Part shown: positions 16,614 to 25,487 of the stretch, piece after piece
How positions within the stretch are numbered: the stretch's first letter is position 1
How the letters are laid out: each line of letters begins with the position of its first letter
NCBI RefSeq assembly: GCF_900497695.1
Contig: NZ_UIDD01000012.1
Span: forward strand, 436,501 to 500,500
Length of the DNA stretch: 64,000 nucleotides
Reading direction: 5' to 3'
Source of the DNA: Pseudomonas wadenswilerensis
GTDB taxonomy: Bacteria; Pseudomonadota; Gammaproteobacteria; Pseudomonadales; Pseudomonadaceae
The notes under the pieces: model-generated
What the model saw: the letters and a program-made list of their open reading frames with translations, nothing else
Told to the model about the DNA's origin: nothing
Databases searched by the model: none
Position numbers and translations under genes: made by a program

Positions 16614-17666
16614 TCAGATATCGAGTACCTGCGAAGCAATGCCGAAGTAAACCAGCACACCGGCAGCATCAGCGATTGAGGTTACCAACGGACCGCTGGC
16701 GGTCGCAGGATCCAGCTTCAGCTGACTGAGGAGGAACGGCAGGCTCATGCCAATCAAGCTGCCCAGCAAGACGATAATCAGCATGCTGCTTGCCACGATC
16801 AATGCGATATCCGGGCCACCTCGCAGTACGCCGAGCGTGGCCACCGCCGCCGCCATGGTTGCTCCCAAGGCCAAAGCCACCCCGCACTCTCGGCCAAGCA
16901 GGCTTAACCAGTCGCGCATCACCACTTCGCCGGTGGCCAGAGCCCGGACCATCAGGGTCGCCGACTGAGCTCCGGCGTTACCCCCGCTGTCGACCAGCAA
17001 CGGCAAAAAAAACACCAGGGCAATGTGCGCGGCAATGGTGTCCTCAAAGGCTGCGATTCCCGCCCCGGAGAACAGATTGCCAAACACCAGCAGTACCAGC
17101 CAGAACACTCGCTTGCGGTAGAGCAAGCCGACAGTTGCCGATTTCAGGTTACCGATATGAGTGCCTATCGAGGCACCTTTATGAAAGTCTTCGGTGGCTT
17201 CGTCCACCATTACATCCAGAGCCGCGTCACAGGTCACGATACCCACAAGATGCCCGCGTGGGTCGAGCACCGGCAGGGCCAGCAGGTCGTACTCGCGGAT
17301 CAGCCGGGCCACCTGCTCCTGCGGAGTATCGGTGTTCACGCTCAGCACCGGTTGAACCATCAGCCGTTCGATCGGGCGGTCAGGGGCAGCCAGGATCAAC
17401 TCGCGCAACGAGAGCGTGCCGAGCAGGTTGCCCTGTTCGTCGAGGACGTAGGACTGGTAGATGGTTTCGGCATCGGCCGCTTCGCGGCGCAACATGTCGA
17501 TGGCCTGGGTAGCCGTGAGCCCGCTGACAATGCAGGAGTATTCGCTGCTCATCAGCGCCCCGGCGCTGCCCTCAGGGTAGAAACCGGGCTGCAGCAAGCC
17601 GTCCCGACGCGCCTGAGCCTGCTGGCGCGGTTGCGACAGCGTGTTTACATCGTCAATGCAGTGCAT
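16614..17666 (-). CDS. mgtE: MgtE-family magnesium transporter lacking the N-terminal superhelical domain
   Basis: A 350-residue Mg2+ channel/transporter of the MgtE family. The protein opens with FYPEGSAGALMSSEY, which in full-length MgtE follows the roughly 100-residue MgtE_N superhelical domain, so that domain is missing. Two CBS domains occupy about residues 42-165. Five membrane helices (about 185-350) include the channel signature LVDSGGNAGAQSATLMVRALA. Typical MgtE proteins have about 450-480 residues. No remnant of the N domain is visible upstream in any frame, so this appears to be a genuinely short form and not a frameshift. GGAGAAAG lies 2-3 bases before the ATG. A 26-codon ORF lies in the leader. 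Confidence 0.85.
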   Translation of the reverse strand: MHCIDDVNTLSQPRQQAQARRDGLLQPGFYPEGSAGALMSSEYSCIVSGLTATQAIDMLRREAADAETIYQSYVLDEQGNLLGTLSLRELILAAPDRPIERLMVQPVLSVNTDTPQEQVARLIREYDLLALPVLDPRGHLVGIVTCDAALDVMVDEATEDFHKGASIGTHIGNLKSATVGLLYRKRVFWLVLLVFGNLFSGAGIAAFEDTIAAHIALVFFLPLLVDSGGNAGAQSATLMVRALATGEVVMRDWLSLLGRECGVALALGATMAAAVATLGVLRGGPDIALIVASSMLIIVLLGSLIGMSLPFLLSQLKLDPATASGPLVTSIADAAGVLVYFGIASQVLDI

Positions 17667-17720
17667 ATCTTTCTCCAGGCACCTTCGCGGGAGCCCGGGA
17701 GCTTTGCCCTTGCATCAGGC

Positions 17721-17801
17721 TCAGCCCAGTAGCAGCCCCAGCGCCGATGCGCTCAGTGCCAGATTGTAAGTTCGCGTTGAACCGAAACTGGGAAGGTCCA
17801 T
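17721..17801 (-). CDS. Possible 26-residue leader ORF upstream of mgtE
   Basis: Reading towards mgtE there is an ATG at 17801 and a stop at 17721. The 26-residue product starts MDLPSFGSTRTYN and ends in a hydrophobic LALSASALGLLLG. It lies 54 bases before the mgtE start. No good ribosome-binding site is visible, and it resembles no Mg leader peptide I know (not Pro/Asp-rich like MgtL). It could regulate mgtE by attenuation, encode a small membrane peptide, or be chance. Confidence 0.25.
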   Translation of the reverse strand: MDLPSFGSTRTYNLALSASALGLLLG

Positions 17802-18167
17802 TAAGGGTGTCGTCTCGTGAGCCGCACATGCGGCGCGCGGATAATAGCCAGCTCATTCAGGCTGCAATAGCCGTAAAAGTGCGTTTCAGAAGGGTCCTAC
17901 GAATGGGTGGGATAGCGTGAAGCTGCTCAAAGCGTGATCCCAGCATCACCAACCATCTATTGCGCCATTCCCTCAAAGCCGCAGCGGTGTAGAATCGGAC
18001 TATTCATCGCCAGTCATCCCCGGCGGGTTTATGAGCTCTGGCCGAGCGCACGGCGATCCCGCGGCGATCTCGGCTTCATCCGTACCAGCGGCCACCTGCC
18101 TTCGGTGCAAAGGACAAGAGAAGCTCACTCCCCTTTTTGTTACCTGATTAGCCGCCAGGAGTGCTTC
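17802..18167. other. Non-coding region between mgtE and ilvD
   Basis: This stretch separates the divergent mgtE leader and ilvD and must hold both promoters. A TAGAAT hexamer at 17990-17995 could be an ilvD -10 box, but no good -35 precedes it. No leader peptide rich in Ile, Leu or Val codons is visible before ilvD, so classical attenuation is unlikely. I see no Rfam-type riboswitch core by eye for magnesium. Confidence 0.5.
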
Positions 18168-20009
18168 ATGCCTGATTACCGCTCGAAAACGTCCACCCAC
18201 GGCCGCAATATGGCCGGCGCCCGCGCCCTCTGGCGTGCCACCGGGATGAAGGACGAAGACTTCAAGAAACCGATCATCGCCATCGCCAACTCGTTCACCC
18301 AGTTCGTCCCGGGCCACGTGCACCTGAAGGACCTGGGCCAGCTGGTCGCCCGCGAGATCGAACGCGCCGGTGGCGTGGCCAAGGAATTCAACACCATCGC
18401 GGTCGACGACGGCATCGCCATGGGCCATGACGGCATGCTCTATTCGCTGCCTAGCCGCGAGATCATTGCCGACTCGGTCGAGTACATGGTCAACGCCCAC
18501 TGCGCCGACGCCATCGTCTGCATCTCCAACTGCGACAAGATCACCCCCGGCATGCTGATGGCCGCGCTGCGCCTGAACATCCCGGTGATCTTTGTCTCCG
18601 GCGGGCCGATGGAAGCCGGCAAGACCAAACTGGCCAGTCACGGCCTGGACCTGGTCGACGCCATGGTCATTGCCGCCGACTCCACCGCCAGCGACGAAAA
18701 AGTCGCCGAGTACGAGCGCAGCGCCTGCCCGACCTGCGGTTCGTGTTCCGGCATGTTCACCGCCAACTCGATGAACTGCCTGACCGAAGCCCTGGGCCTG
18801 GCCCTGCCGGGCAACGGTTCGACCCTGGCCACCCACAGCGATCGCGAACAGCTGTTCCTGCAGGCTGGCCGTACCATCGTCGAGCTGTGCAAGCGCTACT
18901 ACGGCGACAACGACCAGAGCGTGCTGCCGCGTAACATCGCCAACTTCAAGGCGTTCGAGAACGCCATGATGCTGGACATCGCCATGGGTGGTTCGACCAA
19001 CACCATCCTGCACCTGCTGGCCGCCGCCCAGGAAGCCGAGATCGCTTTCGATCTGCGCGACATCGATCGCCTGTCGCGCAAAGTGCCGCAACTGTGCAAG
19101 GTGGCGCCGAACATCCAGAAGTACCACATGGAAGACGTCCACCGCGCCGGTGGCATCTTCAGCATCCTTGGGTCGCTGGCCCGTGGCGGTCTGCTGCACA
19201 CCGACCTGCCGACCGTGCACAGCCCGAGCATGGAAGAAGCCATCGCCAAGTGGGACATCACCCAGACCAGCGACGAAGCGGTTCACCATTTCTTCAAGGC
19301 GGGCCCGGCCGGTATCCCGACCCAGACCGCGTTCAGCCAGTCGACCCGTTGGCCGAGCCTGGATGACGACCGCGAAAACGGCTGCATCCGCAGCGTCGAG
19401 CACGCCTATTCGCAAGAAGGCGGCCTGGCCGTGCTGTACGGCAACATCGCCCTGGACGGCTGCGTGGTGAAAACCGCCGGCGTCGACGAGTCGATCCACG
19501 TCTTCGAAGGCAACGCGAAGATCTTCGAAAGCCAGGACAGCGCCGTACGCGGCATCCTTGCTGAAGAAGTGAAGGCAGGCGACATCGTCATCATCCGCTA
19601 CGAAGGCCCGAAGGGCGGCCCGGGCATGCAAGAGATGCTCTACCCGACTTCGTACCTCAAGTCCAAAGGCCTGGGCAAAGCCTGTGCACTGCTCACCGAC
19701 GGCCGTTTCTCTGGCGGTACTTCGGGTCTGTCGATTGGCCACGCTTCGCCAGAAGCCGCAGCCGGCGGCGCGATTGGCCTGGTGCAGGACGGCGACAAGG
19801 TGTTGATCGACATCCCCAACCGCTCGATCAACCTGCTGGTCAGCGATGAAGAGCTGGCCGCGCGCCGAGTGGAACAGGACAAGAAAGGCTGGAAACCGGT
19901 CGAAGCGCGGCCACGCAAAGTGACCACTGCGCTGAAGGCTTATGCCCTGCTGGCGACCAGCGCCGACAAGGGCGCGGTCCGCAACAAGGCGCTGCTCGAC
20001 GGGCTGTAA
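18168..20009 (+). CDS. ilvD: Dihydroxy-acid dehydratase IlvD
   Basis: A 613-residue Fe-S dehydratase of branched-chain amino acid synthesis, converting 2,3-dihydroxy-isovalerate and -methylvalerate to the 2-keto acids. The cluster ligands are visible: NCDKITPGM (Cys122) and CPTCGSCSGMF (Cys187, Cys190, Cys193). The C-terminal signature GRFSGGTSGLSIGHASPEA is present. The ATG at 18168 has AGGAGTG 5 bases upstream; a longer in-frame reading from 17934 is unsupported. The length equals that of typical IlvD. It is followed by an intrinsic terminator and a REP pair. Confidence 0.98.
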   Translation: MPDYRSKTSTHGRNMAGARALWRATGMKDEDFKKPIIAIANSFTQFVPGHVHLKDLGQLVAREIERAGGVAKEFNTIAVDDGIAMGHDGMLYSLPSREIIADSVEYMVNAHCADAIVCISNCDKITPGMLMAALRLNIPVIFVSGGPMEAGKTKLASHGLDLVDAMVIAADSTASDEKVAEYERSACPTCGSCSGMFTANSMNCLTEALGLALPGNGSTLATHSDREQLFLQAGRTIVELCKRYYGDNDQSVLPRNIANFKAFENAMMLDIAMGGSTNTILHLLAAAQEAEIAFDLRDIDRLSRKVPQLCKVAPNIQKYHMEDVHRAGGIFSILGSLARGGLLHTDLPTVHSPSMEEAIAKWDITQTSDEAVHHFFKAGPAGIPTQTAFSQSTRWPSLDDDRENGCIRSVEHAYSQEGGLAVLYGNIALDGCVVKTAGVDESIHVFEGNAKIFESQDSAVRGILAEEVKAGDIVIIRYEGPKGGPGMQEMLYPTSYLKSKGLGKACALLTDGRFSGGTSGLSIGHASPEAAAGGAIGLVQDGDKVLIDIPNRSINLLVSDEELAARRVEQDKKGWKPVEARPRKVTTALKAYALLATSADKGAVRNKALLDGL

Positions 20010-20025
20010 GTCGTTCTGGCGGTGC

Positions 20026-20056
20026 AAAAACCGACGCCTTGTGCGCCGGTTTTTTT
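20026..20056 (+). terminator. Intrinsic terminator of ilvD
   Basis: AAAAACCGACGC, loop CTTGT, GCGCCGGTTTTTTT: a stem with one mismatch followed by a seven-T run, 17 bases after the ilvD stop. Confidence 0.85.
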
Positions 20057-20083
20057 ATGCCTGTGGTTTACGCGGTGCGACCT

Positions 20084-20170
20084 ATCGCCGGCAAGCCGGC
20101 TCCCACAGTGGCTGTGTACACCGGGCCACTGTGGGAGCTGGCTTGCCAGCGATGGGCTGCAAGGCAGCCC
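20084..20170. repeat. REP pair plus small hairpin, locus 2
   Basis: The left copy begins ATCGCCGGCAAGCCGGC; the right copy is the CTGGCTTGCCAGCGAT subtype, so the two arms are of different subtype and pair imperfectly in the core. The adjacent hairpin GGGCTGC-AAG-GCAGCCC is at 20154-20170. It lies between convergent ilvD and the receptor gene. Confidence 0.85.
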
Positions 20171-20173
20171 CAC

Positions 20174-22579
20174 TCAATACTTGGCCCGCACGCTAAAGGT
20201 CAGGTTGCGCGGCTCGCCATAGAAGTTCGACCCCCACGAACTGTCCACCCGCTCATAGTAAGTACGATCAAACAGGTTGTTGGCCGTCAGCGTCGCCGAC
20301 AGGTTCTGGTTGAACTTGTACCCCACCTGGGCCGTGGCGATGCTGTAGCCGCCCTGGACGAAGTCCACGTCACGTTTGTAGTAGGTGGCACTCACTGCCC
20401 GCACCCCGCCACCGACGCTGAAGTCCTTCAGCGGGCCATCGGCAAATTCGTAGCGCGTCCACAGGTTGAAGTTGTGCTTGGGGGTGATGGTGGTGCCCTG
20501 GTTGGTGTCTTCGCCACTCAGCGACTTGAGCATGGTGAAGGCGTAGCCGGTGCTGATGCTCCAGTTGTCGGTGAGGTTGCCGCTCAGTTCGGTTTCCCAA
20601 CCCTGGCTGCGAATCTTGCCTTGCGGCTCGTAGTACTGGTTGTTGGCCACCAGCTCGGCGCGGTTCTCGTCGTAGATGCGAAACAGCGCCACGCTGCCAT
20701 TCAAACGGCCATCGTAAAACTCACGCTTGAGGCCGATTTCGTACTGTTTGCCTTTGCGTGGGGCGATGGTCTGGCCACCGGCATTCACATCGGTCTGCGG
20801 CTTGAACACACTGGTGTAGCTGGCATAGGCCGACAGCTCCGGCGTCAGCTTGGCCACCAGCGCCCCGTAGGGGATGACCTTGCGGTTGATGCTGGTCTCG
20901 GTGCTGTTGAAGTTGTTGAAGAAGGCGTTGGCGTTGTGCGCATCGCTTTCGAACCAGGTCACCCGGCTGCCGAGGATCACGTCCAGCCAGTCGGTGGCGC
21001 TGATCTTGGTGCGGGCGTAGAGGCCGTACTGGTGCGATTTCGACCAGTTGCCGTTGTCCATTTCGTACTTCTGCTTGGGGATATTGATGCTGCCCGGGTC
21101 GAACACGTTGGTGTCGAAGTATTCACCGCCGCCGTAGGTGAAATCCTTGTCCAGGTGCTGGTACTCGGCGCCCACGGTCAGCTCGTGGGTACGGCCGAAC
21201 GCTTCCACCGGAACGGTCACGAAGCTGTCCAGGCCCAGGGTCTTGATGTGGGTGTAGTAGGAGTAGGCCACGGCCGAGCTGGCGCCGGTGGCCGGGTCTA
21301 CCGCGCCGTCGCTCCAGGTGAAGTTGCGGGTCGGGGTTTCGGCATCGCGGTAGGTCAACGAGGTCTTGAACTGGCCGCCGTTCTCCAGCGCGTGATCGAC
21401 TTCGAAGAAGCTCTCCCAGACGTGCTCGTCCAGTTCATTCCACTTGGCATCGACGAAGGTCGAGCGCTTGACGTCCAGCAGCTTGCCGTTGGCGTAAGCC
21501 GGCAGGCCGAACGCCGGGGTGGAGTGGTTTTTCTGATAGGCGCCGCCCAGGGATAGCGTAGTGTCCGGGGTCACGTCGTATTCCAACCGGCCATAAACCA
21601 TTGGCCGCTCGTTCTGGGCGTAATCGACGAAGGACTTGTTGTCCTCATAAGCGGTAACGAAGCGCCCGCGCAGGCTGCCGTCGCTGTTGAGCGGGCCGGT
21701 GATGTCCACGGTCGAGTGGTAGCGATCATAAGAGCCTGCCGACAGCTCGCCACTCAGGGCGAACTGCCCGAGGGCGCGCTTGCGCACCAGGTTGATGGTA
21801 CCACCAGGCTCGCCGGCGCCCTGATACAGGCCGGAAGGCCCGCGCAACACTTCGACGCGGTCGAACATCGCCAGGTCGAAGCTGGTCATCAGGTCGCCCT
21901 GGCCAGTCATTTGCGAGACGCCATCGACCTGCACCTGATCGACCAGAAAACCGCGCATATACACGTCATTAAGGCTGGAGCCGGAGTTGTAGCTCTTGAT
22001 CGTCGCCCCGGTGACCTGGCGCATGGCGTCCTGCAGGCTGTTCATGTTCTGGTCGTCCATGCGCTGACGGGTGACGACCGATACCGACTGCGGAATGTCC
22101 TTGAGCTTTTGCTCCCCCTTGCCGATGGTCAGCGCACCTGTGGTGTAGGACTGGCTGCCTTCGGTAGTGGCGCCCAGCACCTTGCCGCCGACCATGGTCG
22201 CGCCCAACTGCAACGCGGCGTCATCGCCCTGGCGTCTTTCCAGGGTTACGCTGTCGCGATCGATGTAGGTTGCGCTCAGGCCAGTGCCGGCCAGCAGCCG
22301 GGCCAGTGCCTGGTCCTGTGGATAACTGCCGCTCAAGCCCGGGGAGCGCAGGCCTTGAGTGACCTCGGCGCCGACCAGCACTTGCACCCGGGTTACCGCA
22401 CTGAAGGCCGCCAGCGCCGCATCCAGCGATTGCGCCGGGATCTCAAAGCGATAGACCTGCGCTTGCGCGGCAGGCGCAGCCAGGGTCGGCAGTGCCAGTG
22501 TGCCGCAGCCCAGGGCAATGGCCAGGCTCAGCAGGGTCGGCACGCCGGGCAGGCGCCGGGTGGCGGTGGTGTGTTCCAT
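20174..22579 (-). CDS. TonB-dependent siderophore receptor with N-terminal signalling domain (FpvA/FecA type)
   Basis: An 801-residue outer-membrane ferri-siderophore transducer. A signal peptide (about 1-40, ending AAPAAQAQ) is followed by an STN signalling domain (about 44-115, FEIPAQSLDAALAAFS...), a plug with DIPQSVSVVTRQRM and the VEVLRGPSGLYQGAGEPGG motif, and a 22-strand barrel ending in Phe/Tyr-rich strands (FSVRAKY). The STN domain implies surface signalling through the FecR and FecI proteins encoded just upstream on the same strand. The ligand cannot be deduced; similarity in layout is to ferripyoverdine and ferrichrome receptors. No siderophore synthesis gene is nearby, so xenosiderophore use is plausible. 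Confidence 0.92.
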   Translation of the reverse strand: MEHTTATRRLPGVPTLLSLAIALGCGTLALPTLAAPAAQAQVYRFEIPAQSLDAALAAFSAVTRVQVLVGAEVTQGLRSPGLSGSYPQDQALARLLAGTGLSATYIDRDSVTLERRQGDDAALQLGATMVGGKVLGATTEGSQSYTTGALTIGKGEQKLKDIPQSVSVVTRQRMDDQNMNSLQDAMRQVTGATIKSYNSGSSLNDVYMRGFLVDQVQVDGVSQMTGQGDLMTSFDLAMFDRVEVLRGPSGLYQGAGEPGGTINLVRKRALGQFALSGELSAGSYDRYHSTVDITGPLNSDGSLRGRFVTAYEDNKSFVDYAQNERPMVYGRLEYDVTPDTTLSLGGAYQKNHSTPAFGLPAYANGKLLDVKRSTFVDAKWNELDEHVWESFFEVDHALENGGQFKTSLTYRDAETPTRNFTWSDGAVDPATGASSAVAYSYYTHIKTLGLDSFVTVPVEAFGRTHELTVGAEYQHLDKDFTYGGGEYFDTNVFDPGSINIPKQKYEMDNGNWSKSHQYGLYARTKISATDWLDVILGSRVTWFESDAHNANAFFNNFNSTETSINRKVIPYGALVAKLTPELSAYASYTSVFKPQTDVNAGGQTIAPRKGKQYEIGLKREFYDGRLNGSVALFRIYDENRAELVANNQYYEPQGKIRSQGWETELSGNLTDNWSISTGYAFTMLKSLSGEDTNQGTTITPKHNFNLWTRYEFADGPLKDFSVGGGVRAVSATYYKRDVDFVQGGYSIATAQVGYKFNQNLSATLTANNLFDRTYYERVDSSWGSNFYGEPRNLTFSVRAKY

Positions 22580-22709
22580 CAGTGATGCTCCCCAGAATCG
22601 TCGAAGTCGTTAAGTGGCGCCGCACTGTCTGAGAGTGCTTATTATTTGCGCCTACGAGATCAAGGACGTCAGCTGCTGGGGAAACCCTGAAACTTTCGTA
22701 AGAATTTTT

Positions 22710-23687
22710 TCAGCCCTCACGCAATACGCGCAGGTACGAGGTGTAGTGCTCGGCGCGCAGGCCCAGGGTGTGGGTCAAGGCCTTGAGCACGGCCTCGGGC
22801 TTGTCGATCTCGAACACCCCCGAGACCTTGCGCTGGCGCAGGCTCTCGCCCAGCACCAGGGTCTGCCCCGGCCAGTAACGGTTGAGGGCATCGACCACTT
22901 CGACCAGCGGCTGCTCGCGGAATACCAGCTGGCGTTGGCGCCAGGCGAACTCGGCGGCCACATCGAAAGCATGCTCGGAACTCAGTTGAGCGCCGCGATA
23001 CTCAACTGCGCGACCGGGTTCGAGCAGCACTGTCCGGTGATTGTCGGCGCTGACCTGGACCTTGCCCTGAGCTACCCGCACGCGCGTCTGGTCACCCTGC
23101 CGGGCCACGCTGAAGCGCGTGCCTACGACCTTGACCCAGCCATCGCCCGAGCGAATCACGAACGGCCGCGCCGGGTCATGACTGACATCGAACCAGGCCT
23201 CGCCACGCAACAGCCGCACCCGCCGCTCGCCAACAGCCAACTCGACCTGCAGCGCCGTGTCAGTGTTGAGCTGAAGTTGCGAACCGTCCGCCAGGGCAAT
23301 GTTGCGCGACTCTCCGGTGCTGGTGGCAAAGTCGGCGCGCCAGCGGTCCGGCCAGGGGCTGTACGCCAGCAAACCGACCATCAACAACACTGCTGCAGCA
23401 CTGGCCCAGACCTGCAACCGCGGCCGGCGCCAGCGCGCACGCTGGGCGTCGCGTATCTGCCGCGCCGGCTCACGTAACGCACCCAGCAGGCCAAGCACTT
23501 CGTCCCAGGCCTGGACCTGTGCCGGGCCCCGGGCCAGCCAGGCAGTGAAGGCCTCGCGCTCAGCGAGCGTGACGTCTTCGGCCTGCAGGCGGTAGTACCA
23601 GCCACTGGCTTCGGCGAACAGGTCGTCGGCATCCGTGGCGTGTGGGTCGGTCATCGGGGTATCCGTCGCTGCAATTGGCCGGCTCAT
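22710..23687 (-). CDS. FecR-type anti-sigma/sigma regulator
   Basis: A 325-residue inner-membrane regulator that relays receptor occupancy to the cognate FecI sigma factor. The cytoplasmic N-terminal DUF4880 region (EASGWYYRLQAEDVTLAEREAF) is followed by a single membrane helix (about residues 93-110, VWASAAAVLLMVGLLAY), then the periplasmic FecR domain (STGESRNIALADGSQ, GEAWFDVSHD, RPFVI) and a C-terminal STN-like domain. The start at 23687 is set by the ATGA overlap with the sigma-factor stop; a GTG at 23693 is the alternative. It is 130 bases upstream of the receptor gene. Confidence 0.92.
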   Translation of the reverse strand: MSRPIAATDTPMTDPHATDADDLFAEASGWYYRLQAEDVTLAEREAFTAWLARGPAQVQAWDEVLGLLGALREPARQIRDAQRARWRRPRLQVWASAAAVLLMVGLLAYSPWPDRWRADFATSTGESRNIALADGSQLQLNTDTALQVELAVGERRVRLLRGEAWFDVSHDPARPFVIRSGDGWVKVVGTRFSVARQGDQTRVRVAQGKVQVSADNHRTVLLEPGRAVEYRGAQLSSEHAFDVAAEFAWRQRQLVFREQPLVEVVDALNRYWPGQTLVLGESLRQRKVSGVFEIDKPEAVLKALTHTLGLRAEHYTSYLRVLREG

Positions 23688-24217
23688 GGGCACGACCTCG
23701 GCGTGCCGCTGAGCAAGCGCGCCTTGATAAAGGCCCGGCAGTCGATCAGCGCACGGCGCAATTGGTATTCGACACTACGCGGGGAAATCTGCAGCCGCTG
23801 GCCAATTTCCCGGTAGGAACATTCGTCGACATGATAAAGCAGGAAGATATGCCGGGTCGCCTCGGGCAGGGCCTGGATGGCCTCGTGCATCAGCGCTTGC
23901 TCCTGCAGCGCAGACAATTGCTCGTCGGCCCCAGGCGTTTCGCAGGCCAGCTCCTCGCTGGGTTCACCGCCGTCCAGGCGCTCGCGGCGAATGGCTTGGC
24001 GCTGATGGTCACGTACCAGGTTGCTGGCAATGGTGAAGAGAAAGGCCGGCAGGTTGTCGATCTTCTTGTCGGCAGGCAGCCGCGCCAGGCGCAGGAACGA
24101 TTCCTGCGTCAGGTCGGCTGCCACCTGCGAATTGCCCGTGCGGCGCGCAACAAAGGCTTCCAGCGCTTTCTTGTGCTCGGCGAACAAGCGGGCAATCTGC
24201 GTATTCCACGAAGACAC
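23684..24217 (-). CDS. ECF sigma factor, FecI type
   Basis: A 177-residue extracytoplasmic-function sigma factor of the iron-starvation group. Region 2 is visible as AADLTQESFLRLARLP...LPAFLFTIASNLVRDHQR (about 34-75) and region 4 as ALPEATRHIFLLYHVDECSYREIGQRL (about 118-145), followed by SPRSVEYQLRRAL. It should transcribe the downstream receptor when released by FecR. A Fur-box-like sequence 60-80 bases upstream suggests iron repression. Its stop overlaps the FecR start by four bases. Confidence 0.93.
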   Translation of the reverse strand: MSSWNTQIARLFAEHKKALEAFVARRTGNSQVAADLTQESFLRLARLPADKKIDNLPAFLFTIASNLVRDHQRQAIRRERLDGGEPSEELACETPGADEQLSALQEQALMHEAIQALPEATRHIFLLYHVDECSYREIGQRLQISPRSVEYQLRRALIDCRAFIKARLLSGTPRSCP

Positions 24218-24277
24218 GGTACTTCCTGGCGGTGGACCTCAAGGTGAGCGCACGCTAGCAGAAGATGAGATGAATTC

Positions 24278-24296
24278 GCAATTGATATCTATTTTG
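24278..24296. promoter_or_regulatory. Candidate Fur box upstream of the FecI gene
   Basis: GCAATTGATATCTATTTTG matches the 19-base Fur consensus at 11 positions, including the central GATA and ATT blocks. It lies 61-79 bases upstream of the sigma-factor start in a locally AT-rich patch and immediately beyond the stop of the phosphatase gene. Confidence 0.55.
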
Positions 24297-24297
24297 C

Positions 24298-25353
24298 TTA
24301 CTGAATCTGCTCCGGCGTAACGATCACCCAGTTCTTATCGGCCGTCACCGGCAACCCCTCTTTGGCCTGCGCCGCTGCATGCTTGGCGATCATGCCGTTG
24401 ATCTGGTCCATGTACTTGGCCTTGCGATTTATCCACAGGTGGATGCCGCCCTTGGCCACGTCGACGCTATGGAACTGCATGTAGCCATCACTGGTTGGGG
24501 TATCGCCACCGACCAGCACAGGCTTTTTCCATTCATCGATATAGGTGAGGATCGCGGCTTGCTTGCCGGCCATCCAGGTCGCCGGGGTCCACAGGTACGG
24601 GGTCAGTTCCAGGCCCATGTTGGCTTGCGGGTCGTAGCTGCCGGCACTGATCTGCTTGCGCGCGGTGGTCAGGGCGCCGCTGCTGCGGTCCTTGAGCAGC
24701 AGGCTGACGCCGATCACGTTCTGCGGTTTGACGTTGTAGCCGTACTTGGGATCGGCGGCGACCATGCGCACCAGCTCTTCGGAGGCGGCGCTGATCACGT
24801 AGACCTCGATGCCGTTCGCCATCAGCTTGTTGAACAGCTCGGCTTGGCCTGCGAACACTTTCGGCGGCTGCACGTCGATGCGCTTGACCTGATCACCCTC
24901 GTAGTAAGTGCTCGGCACCGGCTTGCCCGAGGCCATCAGCTCGTCGACATAGCCCTTGAGCTCCTTGAGGGTGAAGCCAGCAAACACCTGGGCGACCCAG
25001 GGATAACAGACCATGTCGTCGATTTCGCAGAGCCGGTAGTAGTAACTGAACAGGCTCTCCTTGTGCTCGGCGGTGTCTTTGAAGGGGATGAGCTTGAGCG
25101 ACGGATCGAGCTTGTCGCGGCTGAGCAGGCCCTTGTTCTCCATGAACGGCAGCAACGATTCCTCGAGGTCGAAGCGGTAGCTGGTGTTGTCCATGTCGAA
25201 AACCGCGTAGTTACCCTGGTTGGCATTGGCGGCAATCATTGTGTCCAGTTGTTTGGCAGCCTCGGCCGGCCAGTGCTTGAGTTCAGTGGCCCAGCTGTGC
25301 CCGGCCAGCAACAGGGCCAGGCCGGCGGCGAGGATTTTCGGAGCAGACGTCAT
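24298..25353 (-). CDS. pchP: Phosphorylcholine phosphatase (HAD family), periplasmic
   Basis: A 351-residue exported HAD phosphatase that releases phosphate from phosphorylcholine, feeding choline catabolism. A signal peptide covers residues 1-22 (MTSAPKILAAGLALLLAGHS, then WA). HAD motif I is FDMDNT with Asp53 and Asp55. The segment LFSYYYRLCEIDDMVCYPWV matches my recollection of Pseudomonas PchP. Motif II lies around VISAASEEL and motif III/IV around LVGGDTPTSDG. I chose the ATG at 25353 because GGAGAA is 6 bases upstream; the ATG at 25359 abuts that sequence. It is divergent from tcyP. Confidence 0.9.
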   Translation of the reverse strand: MTSAPKILAAGLALLLAGHSWATELKHWPAEAAKQLDTMIAANANQGNYAVFDMDNTSYRFDLEESLLPFMENKGLLSRDKLDPSLKLIPFKDTAEHKESLFSYYYRLCEIDDMVCYPWVAQVFAGFTLKELKGYVDELMASGKPVPSTYYEGDQVKRIDVQPPKVFAGQAELFNKLMANGIEVYVISAASEELVRMVAADPKYGYNVKPQNVIGVSLLLKDRSSGALTTARKQISAGSYDPQANMGLELTPYLWTPATWMAGKQAAILTYIDEWKKPVLVGGDTPTSDGYMQFHSVDVAKGGIHLWINRKAKYMDQINGMIAKHAAAQAKEGLPVTADKNWVIVTPEQIQ

Positions 25354-25487
25354 GTGCATTTCTCCAGAAAAGTGGCCCGCCCACGCTAGCAAAGCCTGTA
25401 ATGCACACCGACCCGACAGCGACACCGGCACGCCCCTGAGCGGCCACAAGCATTCTGTTTGCGACGCGGCGTTATTCCAAAAACGAC

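Noticed and set aside
17667..17860. M-box or other magnesium riboswitch before mgtE
   Set aside because: I could not match the conserved core by eye. Covariance-model scoring would settle it, so it is not listed as a riboswitch.
17934..18167. ilvD attenuator leader peptide
   Set aside because: Small frames here lack runs of Ile, Leu or Val codons and no terminator/antiterminator pair is obvious.
18000..20027. 675-codon minus-strand frame opposite ilvD
   Set aside because: ilvD is unmistakable on the + strand; the opposite frame shows no motif.
22580..22709. FecI-type promoter upstream of the receptor gene
   Set aside because: The region must contain it, but no -35/-10 pair fitted a consensus well enough to state.
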